Source of the DNA: Dyadobacter sp. CY347
GTDB taxonomy: Bacteria; Bacteroidota; Bacteroidia; Cytophagales; Spirosomataceae
Assembly (NCBI RefSeq): GCF_021502655.1
Contig: NZ_JAKFFT010000001.1
Span: forward strand, 62,001-126,000
Direction of reading: 5' to 3'
Length of the DNA: 64,000 nt
Shown here: in pieces, positions 1 to 9,600 of the stretch
How positions within the stretch are numbered: position 1 is the stretch's first letter
Layout: every line of letters starts with the position of its first letter
Translations under genes and position numbers: made by a program
Notes under the pieces: model-generated
The model's database searches: none
Seen by the model: the letters and a program-made list of their open reading frames with translations, nothing else
What the model was told of the DNA's origin: nothing

Positions 1-132
1 ACCACTTTAACGGTTTTTTGTACATTTATGTTCTTTAAACCAGAAAAGAAATAAAAAAGCCTGCCAATGATCCCGCGCTTCCGGGATTTGCAGAAATAAA
101 TTTTTCGCTAATCTTCTTTCAATCAGAGCCTT

Positions 133-1389
133 TTGTCCGAAGTTATCTACCAAAGCGCAATCAGCACCGTCGCCTCTCTGATGCGTGTTGCGGCTTTATT
201 TAATCACAAGATCAAGCTGGGTGTTGCTGGTCGCGATGGGTTGTTGAATGAGCTCGAAAAATCATTTCAGGCACAGGTGAACGGGCGTCCGGTTGCGTGG
301 TTTCATGCAGCTTCGCTGGGTGAATTTGAGCAGGGCAGGCCGGTTATTGAAGCATATAAAAGCCAGTTTCCGGATCATTTTATCCTGCTGACATTCTTTT
401 CGCCATCGGGTTACGAGGTGAGAAAAAACTATAACGGTGCGGATTATATATGTTATCTGCCCTGGGACACGGCTTCCAATGCGAAGCGTTTTGTAAAAAT
501 TGTTCAGCCACGCATCGCGTTTTTTATCAAATACGAATTTTGGTTTAATTATCTCAATGAACTGAAAAAGAGCGGTTCACGCATTATTTCGTTCTCAACC
601 ATTTTCCGGCCGGATCAGATCTTCTTCAAAAAGCGTGGTGGTTTTTTCAAAAAGACGCTAGGTTACTTCGATCACATTTTTGTACAAAACCAACAATCAC
701 TCACATTACTGCAAGGCATAGGCGTGCAAAATTCCAGTTTGGCAGGTGACACCAGATTCGATCGGGTTTCGGCGATTGCTGCAAATGTTAAGGACTTGCC
801 GGAGGTTGCAGCTTTTCGGGATAATAAGCCTTGTCTGATCGTTGGCTCTGCCTGGGAGGCTGATATGCAGGTGCTCATTCCTGTTCTGAATCACTTTAAA
901 GGTCAACTGAAAGCCATTATTGCGCCGCATGAAATTCATAAGGAGGAGATAGAGCAATGGCTTAAAGGCTTAACAGGAAAAACGCTCTTATACTCAGAAC
1001 TTGCGACGGACATTCAAAGCAAGGAATATGATTATCTGGTGATTGACAACATTGGAATGCTGTCTTCATTATATCAATACGGAGATATGGCCTACATCGG
1101 CGGGTCGTTTGGTTCGGGATTGCATAACATTCTGGAAGCGGCCACTTTTGGGATTCCAATTGCTTTTGGAAATAAAAAATATCACAAGTTCCAGGAAGCG
1201 GTTGATCTGATTGACAGAAAGGGTGCCGTTGCCGTTGCGGATAAAGACGAGTTGATAACTGTTGTAAATCAGTGGCTTACTTCGCAGGAAGTGAGAAAGA
1301 AGGCCGGAGATATCAATAAAAAATATATCGCGGCAGGCGTAGGATCAACAGAACTGATCCTGAGTGAAGTAAAAAAAATGAAAGGCTGA
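133..1389 (+). CDS. waaA: 3-deoxy-D-manno-octulosonic acid (KDO) transferase
   Basis: GT30 glycosyltransferase that moves KDO from CMP-KDO to the lipid A precursor at the cytoplasmic face of the inner membrane. The 418-residue length is normal for the family. A weakly hydrophobic N-terminal stretch (about residues 8-24) is the expected membrane anchor. The N-terminal domain carries SLGEFEQ with Glu64 at the position of the catalytic base. The C-terminal CMP-KDO-binding region has GGSFGSGLHNILEAA at about 322-336. An in-frame TAA at 109-111 limits the start; the TTG at 133 keeps the anchor, whereas the next ATG (181) would cut into it. The stop codon lies inside a terminator-like hairpin shared with the convergent ROK gene. 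Family call is firm; the start is less so. Confidence 0.93.
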   Translation: MSEVIYQSAISTVASLMRVAALFNHKIKLGVAGRDGLLNELEKSFQAQVNGRPVAWFHAASLGEFEQGRPVIEAYKSQFPDHFILLTFFSPSGYEVRKNYNGADYICYLPWDTASNAKRFVKIVQPRIAFFIKYEFWFNYLNELKKSGSRIISFSTIFRPDQIFFKKRGGFFKKTLGYFDHIFVQNQQSLTLLQGIGVQNSSLAGDTRFDRVSAIAANVKDLPEVAAFRDNKPCLIVGSAWEADMQVLIPVLNHFKGQLKAIIAPHEIHKEEIEQWLKGLTGKTLLYSELATDIQSKEYDYLVIDNIGMLSSLYQYGDMAYIGGSFGSGLHNILEAATFGIPIAFGNKKYHKFQEAVDLIDRKGAVAVADKDELITVVNQWLTSQEVRKKAGDINKKYIAAGVGSTELILSEVKKMKG

Positions 1390-1421
1390 ATCAATGTGTA
1401 ATAAACATTGACGCAGCCTTT
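1381..1421. terminator. Bidirectional terminator between waaA and the ROK gene
   Basis: The inverted repeat AAAGGCTG...CAGCCTTT (8-bp arms) encloses a second stem TCAATG...CATTGA, with loop TGTAATAAA. It overlaps the waaA stop codon and ends 12 nt from the ROK stop, so it can serve both convergent transcripts. The AAA/TTT ends give a short U-run in each direction. Confidence 0.6.
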
Positions 1422-1432
1422 GATATCGTTAT

Positions 1433-2656
1433 TCAGGAGAATTCTTTTGCGATCAAATGTTCAAACAAATGCGCTTGTGTTCCCAGTAACCTGGCTTTTG
1501 CGCCTAATTTTGAAATGTGGATCGACAGTGAGTTTTTAAAATCGGAAAGGCAATATTTATTGATCGCCTGCTCAATCGGGTTTGAAATAAATGGCCCTGC
1601 TTCTGCCAGTAATCCGCCTACAATAATGACTTCGGGGTTGAAAAGATGAACGGCCGTTGCGAGACCTTTGCCCAATTCAGTCCCAACCGTGCTCAGTAAG
1701 TCAATCGAAAATTCGTCGCCTGCATGCACGGCTTCAATGATGTGCGAAGTGTCGAGCAGATCGAGGTTATTATTGACGATTTGTGATAAAATAGTCGCTT
1801 TTCCGCTGTTAATGCCATCTTTTGCTCTTCTGATCAATGCAATGGCAGATGTGATCGTATCCAGACAGCCGATTTTCCCGCAGTGGCATAACAGTCCGTC
1901 GGGCTTCACCTGAATATGGCCGAGCTCGCCTGCGAAACCGGATGCACCATTGAAAACTTCACCATTAATGATGATCCCCAATCCCACGCCCCAGTCAATG
2001 TTAATGGTCAGCACCTGAGATTTTTCTCTTGCAAAACCAAACCGGTGCTCGCCGATCGTGGTTGCTTTTGTATCATTAAAAAGGCAAACCGGGAGCTTGA
2101 AATGTTTCTTCAAATGCGAAACAAGCGGAACACCGGGAGGGGTCAGATTCAGGTAAGTCAGGTTTATTCCCTGTGAGGAATTGATAAGGCCCGGCATGGA
2201 AACGCCTATGCCCCATAATTTGCTGACGTTAATATTGTTGGATTTAAGAAAATCGTCGGTGGCTTCGAAAAGTTGTTCGAGGAATGTAGAAGAATCGTCG
2301 AGGCGGATATCAACTTTTCGCTTTAAGATCAGCTGGTTGTGTAAATCGAAAATGACGAGCTGCGTATCATGGCGGTTAATGTCCATAATGAGCGTCAGGT
2401 ATTTTTTGGCATTCAGTCCGTATAACACCGGCGGCCGGCCTGCCCGCGCCGGGCCAGTTCCGGTTTCGATGATCCATCCTTCCCGGATAAGCTCATTAAC
2501 GATCCCGGTTGCTGAGGGAATGCTGGCATGGAATAACCGCGCCATTTTGTTGATCGAAGTGTCACCGGATTGATACAAATGAAGCAACAAGTTACTTCTA
2601 ATACGGTTTTTGCGAATATCAATGACCGAATTCGGTTCTTCTACAACTAAGTCCAT
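1433..2656 (-). CDS. ROK-family transcriptional regulator (NagC/XylR type)
   Basis: This has an N-terminal winged helix (about residues 18-66) followed by a ROK sugar-kinase-like domain, the architecture of NagC/XylR repressors that sense a sugar or sugar phosphate. The ROK zinc signature is complete: GELGH with His247, then CHCGKIGCL with Cys257, Cys259 and Cys264. Asp195 in FNDTKATTIGEH sits at the catalytic-aspartate position of ROK kinases, but the preceding residue is Phe-Asn rather than the usual Glu-Asn, so sugar-kinase activity cannot be assumed. The gene stands alone, convergent with waaA and divergent from rsgA. Its target and ligand cannot be read from the neighbourhood, since no sugar gene is adjacent. 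Confidence 0.9.
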   Translation of the reverse strand: MDLVVEEPNSVIDIRKNRIRSNLLLHLYQSGDTSINKMARLFHASIPSATGIVNELIREGWIIETGTGPARAGRPPVLYGLNAKKYLTLIMDINRHDTQLVIFDLHNQLILKRKVDIRLDDSSTFLEQLFEATDDFLKSNNINVSKLWGIGVSMPGLINSSQGINLTYLNLTPPGVPLVSHLKKHFKLPVCLFNDTKATTIGEHRFGFAREKSQVLTINIDWGVGLGIIINGEVFNGASGFAGELGHIQVKPDGLLCHCGKIGCLDTITSAIALIRRAKDGINSGKATILSQIVNNNLDLLDTSHIIEAVHAGDEFSIDLLSTVGTELGKGLATAVHLFNPEVIIVGGLLAEAGPFISNPIEQAINKYCLSDFKNSLSIHISKLGAKARLLGTQAHLFEHLIAKEFS

Positions 2657-2901
2657 TATGCGGAGTGTAAAGGTATTTTTGTATAAGGATTTTTAAAATT
2701 TTTATAATTAACAGTCGCTAATGTATGCAAAAACCACTAAAAGCGGTGAAATATTAAAAAATATTATTATCGATAGGCGTGAGCAGCAAATAAAAAACCG
2801 GCTCTGTCGAAAAACTACTTAATTTTATTTGGCGATTTTCCGGGATCAGACGGTATTACGTGAAACTCAGGTTAAATTCGCTTTTTGCAAAAAAAGACGG
2901 A

Positions 2902-3837
2902 ATGGAATTAGTTAAAGGATTGGTTTTGCGGTCAACTGGTTCATGGTATGATGTGCGGGACAGTCGCGATGGTCATATCTGGCAATGCAGGCTGAAAGGG
3001 AAGTTCAAAGCGCTTGGGTTGAAAGTTACCAACCCGATTGCCGTGGGCGATTACGTGCGGTTTGAGGCGGAAGATGAGACGCAGAATTTTGGGATCATTC
3101 ACGAGATCATGCCCCGTGAAAATTATGTTGTAAGACGTTCCGTACACAAAACAGCACACGCGCATTTGATCGCCGCCAATGTGGACCAGGCTATCCTGAT
3201 CGCAACGTTGGTTTTTCCGAGAACTTCTCTTGGGTTTATAGACCGGTTTTTGGTGGCTATTGAATCTTTCAGGATTCCGGGTGTGTTGATATTTAATAAG
3301 CAGGACTTGCTGAACGATGATATGAAGGAATTCCAGGCCGAGCTGATGGAGCTATATGAAAGCCTTGGATACACTTGCATGGCCACTACGGCTGTCAGCG
3401 AAGAAGGTCTTGAAGAATTTGCAGCATTGCTAGGCGGGAAGGTTTCATTGCTATCCGGTCATTCGGGCGTCGGGAAATCGACATTAGTGAATGCAATTGC
3501 GCCGAGTCTGGACATCAAAACACAGGAGGTTTCAACATTCGCCAATAAAGGTGTCCATACGACTACTTTTGCCGAAATGTTTGAGCTGGAACCCGGAACG
3601 TTCATCATTGATTCACCGGGAATTAAGGAACTCGGGCTTTCGGATATGAAGGCAGAGGAAATCAGCCACTATTTTCCGGAAATGCGTGATTTGCTGAATC
3701 AATGCCGGTTTAATAATTGCCAGCATATCAATGAGCCTGGATGTGCAGTGAAAGACGGGGTCTCGGAAGGCCGCATTGCCATCAGCCGTTATGAAAGTTA
3801 TTTGAGTATGGTGGGTGGCCAGGATAACCGAAAATAG
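2902..3837 (+). CDS. rsgA: Ribosome small-subunit-dependent GTPase A
   Basis: Circularly permuted GTPase that assists late 30S subunit maturation. An N-terminal OB fold (about residues 1-70) precedes a G domain in permuted order: G4 NKQD at 132, G1 GHSGVGKS at 186, G3 DSPG at 237. A C-terminal zinc knuckle follows, CRFNNCQHINEPGC, with the C-x4-C-x-H-x5-C spacing of the family. The frame is open upstream to a GTG at 2860, which would add 14 residues (MKLRLNSLFAKKDG). I chose the ATG at 2902 because MELVKGLVLRSTGSWY is where RsgA proteins normally begin. The methylmalonyl-CoA epimerase gene follows after 5 nt, so the two are probably co-transcribed. Confidence 0.93.
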   Translation: MELVKGLVLRSTGSWYDVRDSRDGHIWQCRLKGKFKALGLKVTNPIAVGDYVRFEAEDETQNFGIIHEIMPRENYVVRRSVHKTAHAHLIAANVDQAILIATLVFPRTSLGFIDRFLVAIESFRIPGVLIFNKQDLLNDDMKEFQAELMELYESLGYTCMATTAVSEEGLEEFAALLGGKVSLLSGHSGVGKSTLVNAIAPSLDIKTQEVSTFANKGVHTTTFAEMFELEPGTFIIDSPGIKELGLSDMKAEEISHYFPEMRDLLNQCRFNNCQHINEPGCAVKDGVSEGRIAISRYESYLSMVGGQDNRK

Positions 3838-3842
3838 AACGG

Positions 3843-4247
3843 ATGAAGAATGTTGAACACATTGGCATTGCAGTTAAAGCGTTGGAAGAAGCCGAAACGT
3901 TGTTTTCAAAACTTCTTAACACAAATCCCTACAAACGCGAAACGGTTGCATCCGAAGGCGTTTTGACTTCTTTTTTTCAGGTTAATCAAACCAAAATCGA
4001 GCTCCTGCAATCCATAGATCCGGATGGTGTGGTTGCCAGGTTTATCGAGAAAAAAGGAGAGGGGTTTCACCACGTTGCATTCGAAGTTGACGACATTGTT
4101 TCCGAAATGGAACGCCTAAAAAAAGAAGGTTTCACCTTATTAAGTGAAACCCCAAAACCAGGAGCAGACAACAAACTCGTTTGCTTTCTGCACCCAAAAA
4201 CTACAAATGGAATGCTGATTGAGCTTTGTCAGGAAATCAAATCCTAA
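3843..4247 (+). CDS. mce: Methylmalonyl-CoA epimerase
   Basis: Vicinal-oxygen-chelate enzyme that interconverts (S)- and (R)-methylmalonyl-CoA in the propionyl-CoA/succinyl-CoA pathway. The 134 residues form the usual paired beta-alpha-beta-beta-beta modules. Likely metal ligands are visible: His6 in VEHIGIAV, His76/77 in GFHHVAFEVDDI, and Glu127 in MLIELCQ. Both the GxHHxAxEVDDI segment and the FLHPKTTNGMLIEL tail are typical of the family. It begins 5 nt after rsgA on the same strand and ends 9 nt before the stop of the convergent tamL gene. Confidence 0.92.
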   Translation: MKNVEHIGIAVKALEEAETLFSKLLNTNPYKRETVASEGVLTSFFQVNQTKIELLQSIDPDGVVARFIEKKGEGFHHVAFEVDDIVSEMERLKKEGFTLLSETPKPGADNKLVCFLHPKTTNGMLIELCQEIKS

Positions 4248-4256
4248 ACGATATGC

Positions 4257-6698
4257 TTAAAACGGAAGCCCGACGGCAATGTTCAGGATCAGGTTTTCGC
4301 GTCTCCATGCCTTGCTTCTAAAATTAACCTCGTTGAAAACCCAAGGATTTTTGTAAGTAATCTCGCCTTCTGGTGTTTGAGAGGCAATTTCTTTGGTATA
4401 CCAGGGTTTTCTGAATGGCGTAGCAATATCCAATCTGAAAATCAGGTAAGAGAAATCGAGACGTAAACCGATCCCGCCGCCCACTGCGATTTGCTTCAAA
4501 AAGTCACTGCTGATAAGCGCACTTGAATCATATCTTGCTCTTTCAGGACTACCGAATGACCAGATATTACCAGCGTCCATAAACACTGCACCATTGATGA
4601 TATTAGTGAATTTCAGCCGAAGCTCAGAGTTGAACTCCATTCTTATATCTGCAAAATTCTGATAACCGATTAATGCAATTGTTGCCGTATCCGGTGTATA
4701 AGCGCCTGGTCCCAGCGCCCGTGCACGGAAAGCCCTGATTCCGGTGCTACCACCGCCAAAATACTGCTTGAATTGCGGCGTAGCCATGTTTTTCGAATTT
4801 CCATAAGGCTTAATAGCGCCTAAGAGAAGCCTGTTTGCCCACTTAATGCCGGGGGTGATGGTGCGATAATATCTGAAATCACCATCCACCTTCACATATT
4901 GGAAAACGGGAACCTTCAAGAATTCCTTAGCGTAAATCTTGGATGTGTCATCCTTCGAGTGTTTCGCAAAAAGGCTCAATAAGTTACCGCCATAATCAAT
5001 CCCACCGGTTACGGCAAACTGATTTTTCCCAAATGGTTTTGGCTGAGGGCGGTAAGATATAGTGTAATTGGAACCTGCAATGAAATACTTTTGCTCAACG
5101 AGGGTCATTAATCTTTCAAAGTCAATAGGATTGGTGTTCGGATTTGTCCCAATGGCTCCCAATTTTTCAATATCTACCTTTCTGGGTTGAATGTAGTTCA
5201 GCGAAATTGGGGTCAATGTGTGTACGACTTCTGAATTCTTACTCCAAATGTAGGCCCAATCGCCACGGATAGAAGTGGTTGTATAAAGCCCTCGCTGCAC
5301 CCGGTTTTCGTAATTTACAGAGAGCACCGTCTTTGGGAGTGCCTGGCTTTTTTCCGGACGGATACGAACAAACGGAATGATAAAACGCGGGAACGACAAA
5401 TCTGCGCCTACACCATATCGAATGTATTCGTTGCCAATCCGGTTTGGATTAGCTTCCCTGTTTCCGCCCAGCTGCACGTCAAATCCGAAAAAGGCCTTAA
5501 TAGCCAGCATTTCCGCTCCTTTGAATGTATTCCTGTTTCGCCAGGCGACATCAAGCTGCGAACCGCCGAGGTTGTTGGACTTTGTACTCGCACTTAGAGT
5601 CGTTTGTAATGCCTTCTTTTTCAGTGGTTCCAAATCGTAACGCACGTCAAGCAACGCAGAATCGGAGCGGGGGACGAGGTCGAATTGATTTTTTACAAAC
5701 TTAAAATTTTGAAGGTTGACCAATCGCTGCAACGAAACATTATGCATTGTATTGGTATACATATTACCCCTGCGAAAACCGATCGCATCATAGAAGATCC
5801 GTCGCTTATATAAACGTCCCGGATCTTTGATATCCAAACCTCTTCTGGCTGGCCCTCTTGTAGCAACTGAATCGGCCAGGAGATTTTCCTCGCTTCCTGT
5901 ATTTACATATATTCTGTTGATAAAATACTGCTTCAATGCAGTCTGCGCAGTTTGTGGTTTTACTTCCAGGAAGATGTTAACCTGCTGCGGCGCTAGCGTA
6001 GAATCCCTTTTTCCAATGGTGGAATCCACTTTAATGATCAGATTATCGGGGTTGAAAAAGTAATAACCCTTTCCTTTCAATTCCAGATCGATCCGGTTTC
6101 TTTCTGTCGAGATCACATCGAGACGCGGCGGCTCACCTTTTTTCAGAAGTGTTTTTTGCTTGGCAATAATCAGGTCACGATTAAAAAGTGAGCTATCTCT
6201 GACCACGTAATTAATCTCATTCATGACGTAACGCGGCATCACATAGGCATCAAACTCGTAAATGGCCGTTCTGCGTTTTTCCTTTTTACTGGGAACAAGC
6301 TTACCCGTTGCTTTCGAGCGGTAGTAGGCCTCATTATCCAAATGTGAAACCATATTGGATGCATTAATGTCAGCTACCCGCTGTGTTGCAAATTTGGGCT
6401 GCTCTCCAAGCTTGTTGCGAAACCAGCTACGCAGGCCGCCTTCGTCTTTTGGCTCTCCGATAAAATACCACCACCAAACTTTCCAGGGGAAACCAAGGAG
6501 CGTTTTATTAGGCGGCGGCTTCACGATCGCTTCCAGTTCCGATGCAAGGCCCGAGACGTTAGGCTTTGTTATGCTATCCGCCTGCACTTTCACTTTGCTG
6601 CCCACATAGAGACTTTGGCCTTCAGGAATGTACTTATTCACCGAACAGCTGCTCAGTGTCACCAAAAGAACCAATATGCCTAATACACTATTTCTCAT
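4257..6698 (-). CDS. tamL: TamL: lipoprotein Omp85-family outer-membrane assembly factor
   Basis: BamA/TamA-superfamily protein of the Bacteroidota TamL type: a lipoprotein signal (MRNSVLGILVLLVTLSSC, lipid-accepting Cys18), POTRA-like repeats over roughly residues 30-400, and a C-terminal 16-strand Omp85 barrel. The conserved loop-6 segment is present near residue 650 as GGSTGIRAFRARALGPG, with IRAF in place of the common VRGF/Y. The start at 6698 is preferred over the ATG at 6722 because it puts a proper lipobox at the N terminus. The first 11 bases overlap the end of tamB, implying translational coupling and a TamB-TamL complex that exports or assembles outer-membrane components. Confidence 0.88.
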   Translation of the reverse strand: MRNSVLGILVLLVTLSSCSVNKYIPEGQSLYVGSKVKVQADSITKPNVSGLASELEAIVKPPPNKTLLGFPWKVWWWYFIGEPKDEGGLRSWFRNKLGEQPKFATQRVADINASNMVSHLDNEAYYRSKATGKLVPSKKEKRRTAIYEFDAYVMPRYVMNEINYVVRDSSLFNRDLIIAKQKTLLKKGEPPRLDVISTERNRIDLELKGKGYYFFNPDNLIIKVDSTIGKRDSTLAPQQVNIFLEVKPQTAQTALKQYFINRIYVNTGSEENLLADSVATRGPARRGLDIKDPGRLYKRRIFYDAIGFRRGNMYTNTMHNVSLQRLVNLQNFKFVKNQFDLVPRSDSALLDVRYDLEPLKKKALQTTLSASTKSNNLGGSQLDVAWRNRNTFKGAEMLAIKAFFGFDVQLGGNREANPNRIGNEYIRYGVGADLSFPRFIIPFVRIRPEKSQALPKTVLSVNYENRVQRGLYTTTSIRGDWAYIWSKNSEVVHTLTPISLNYIQPRKVDIEKLGAIGTNPNTNPIDFERLMTLVEQKYFIAGSNYTISYRPQPKPFGKNQFAVTGGIDYGGNLLSLFAKHSKDDTSKIYAKEFLKVPVFQYVKVDGDFRYYRTITPGIKWANRLLLGAIKPYGNSKNMATPQFKQYFGGGSTGIRAFRARALGPGAYTPDTATIALIGYQNFADIRMEFNSELRLKFTNIINGAVFMDAGNIWSFGSPERARYDSSALISSDFLKQIAVGGGIGLRLDFSYLIFRLDIATPFRKPWYTKEIASQTPEGEITYKNPWVFNEVNFRSKAWRRENLILNIAVGLPF

Positions 6699-9600
6699 TT
6701 TTTTGCCTTTGGAAAAATTCACGCAGCAGGTCGTAATCTGCCGTCACAATAAAACTCACCCCTGTTTCAATAATGAAACCTTCCAAAATTGATTGATATT
6801 GATTTTTACGGAATGCCCTGAATAAATAACGGCCGTCTCTTGTGATCGCGTAATCAAGCGCAATGTTGTCAAACACTTCATTCGAACTGGCTGAATTGCT
6901 TTGGCTTTCTATCTCAAAGTTTTTACCAACCGAAATTTTTAAACGATCATTCAAAAATGCCTTGCTCAAACCGAGGTTAAGGTCCGTCCGTGCGCCTGTT
7001 GTCTGATCAGCAGTTGAATTGACACCAATGTCAAGATCCACGCCTTTTACTAAATCGGAAGCAAGGTTATTCAACTGGTCGCTGAGAAGCTGGCTTACGC
7101 TTTGACGTGCAACTGCTTCGGCACTGGAACCAAGATTGAACCCAGGTGATGACTGGTCTGTGATGAATTTATTTGTAATCAAAAGTGCAAACGCCTGCTT
7201 GTTCATCTCAGACGGATTGCTCTTCATATCTTCCCAGAACCGCTGACTGGTGAGCTCATTCGTAACCTGCTTGTCAATGGTTTCATCCGGCACAATGTTG
7301 AATGTAATGTTCGGTGTGGTCAGGTTTCCTGTAATAACCACCTGCACCTGGATGGGCACTTTGCTCGCTCCCTGGAATTTAGAGGCAATCGATCCCGGAT
7401 CCACTTCCACTGTATAGCCCGCGGTAATGTTCAGTTCCGCGTTCATTACGTCACCCGTCCAAAGGAGGTTACTTCCTTTCAATATCTGGAATTGTCTTTT
7501 GAGAATCTGCAAAGTCAGGTCATAGGAACCTTCGGTCACATCATAAGAACCAAGCATGAAAAGCTGGCCGTTGGGCGCGATGCCCGTATTTAGCTGTGCA
7601 TTTCCTTTTAGCCGGATGTTGTCACCATTCAATTCGTCAATGACAACCTTAAATTCCGATTTGTCGTCTACATCAATATCCAGTGAAATTTGTGAAGCGA
7701 AGTCAACGGTTGTCATTTTGGCCGCTGCCGAATCTGCAATAGCCACCTGCGTAGAATCACTCATATCCACAAATTCGATGATCCCTTTCGACGCATCACC
7801 AGCTTCGGTGGCTTCATTAGGAAGAACGAAAGTAATGTTGCTCCCCGGGTCAACTTTAATGCTTCCGTCAATCACCGACTTGCTGCCTGTTCCTTTTACG
7901 CTCAGGTCGGCATCAATGTTAGCGTTTCCGTAAAACAGCTCGTTTTGTTTTTGGGTAGAATTCAGAACATTGAAATTCTTCGCGTCTACGGTCAGGTTAT
8001 AACCTACATCCGGAATGTTGGCAATGTTCACATTCCCATTGATCTTCATCTGCTGGTTGGTCGAATCCGCAATAATGAAGTTATTGAAGTTGATGGTTTG
8101 GCCGTTAAACTGGATTTTCTGATTGGCCAATGAATAGCGCGATCCAATCTGCGTTGCATTGAAAGCAACATCATTAAAGTTAATGGCCCCATTCAACTTA
8201 GGACTGTCGGTAGCGCCTGTAATGGCAATGTTACCGGTTAAATTTCCAGTTGCTTTTTTCAGCTGGCCGAAACTGAATGCTTCAATGGTCTGAGCGCTGA
8301 GTTTTTTAAGGTCCAGATTGAAATCCATCGGACTTTCGGATTTCAGGTTATAGCTTCCGTCCAGGGTCATATTATTTTCCCCATTCGTCAGCGACATATC
8401 CACCCGGATCAGGTTTTCAGTTTCATTGGTCGATTTCAAGACCAGGTTACCAACCGGAATTTTGGTCACGGCCAGGCTGTCGATCGTCAATTCACCAGTG
8501 TAGACCGGCGCTTTCATGTAATCGCTCAAAAGTATTTTTCCATTCAAAATCCCGGTTGCCAATGTTGAGTCGCGTGTGGCAATGCCGATCATCGGGCCGA
8601 TTGAAATATTGGAGATTGCAATGTCCAGCGGACTGTTGGGTGCTTCGCTGGTGGAGTTGATCGTTAGGGACTGATCTTTACTTTTGATTACAAAATTATT
8701 AATGTAAAGGCTGTCAGGCGCATAGGAAATGTACCCGGCGGTGTCTGTCTCCCATTTGAGATAATCCAAAAGCAACCCTTCGCGCAGATTAAGCTTATAA
8801 CGATTGTCTGCAATAGCAAGATCACCCAGCACTGCATGGCGCTCCGTGTTGACAGAATCTCTTACGATGAAGTCGAATTTTACATCATTATTGACGATTT
8901 TACTCTCTAACGATGCATTCTGAATTCTGAAACTGCCTGTGTTCACCAAACCAACATTGGCGTTCAATGCTGCGTTTTCGTCTGTATTGCTAAAATCAAC
9001 AGAAACCCTTTCGGTTTGAATGCTGTCATAATTTACCATTGGAATGGTCAGCCGAGCCACGATGGACGAATCCTGCTGGTTATCCAATTTTGCTTTAAAC
9101 TGGATATCATTCATTTCTTTCAAAGCAGGAACAAAAGTGGTGATCAGCGGGTGATTGCTCACAGTTGCGTTAAGCGTAAAATTGACCGGCTTTGTAACGG
9201 GCTTGTAAGTAAGGTTAGGCGCTTTGAAATGCTTGCCTACTTCGGTGAGCAATGCATCTGCAATTTCTGTATAAACAAAATCACCTTTCATTTCTGCTTT
9301 CAGAAAAGGTGATTTGATCGTTGCCTGACGCTGCCCGCTGGAATCGGTCAGCTGCACATTCACTGAATCAATGGTGATTGGCCTGCGGTGATGTGTGAAT
9401 GTAAAGTCATTGATATCAATGGTTCCCAAAGGATTTTCGGGATTTGTGGAAGGCATATCCACTTTAATGTCGCCTTTGATCTGTAATGAATCCGCATACA
9501 GATTCAATGCGGTTAGATCCAGTTTTTCAATTGAAACATCAGCCTTTACGGAAGGATATTCTTTGGAAAGATCAGCTTGCGCGGTTAAGTCCACATCGAT

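Noticed and set aside
1-132. Possible gene fragment at the left edge
   Set aside because: No open frame with family character was seen; only a weak 6-bp hairpin (ATCCCG/CGGGAT, near 70-87) is visible.
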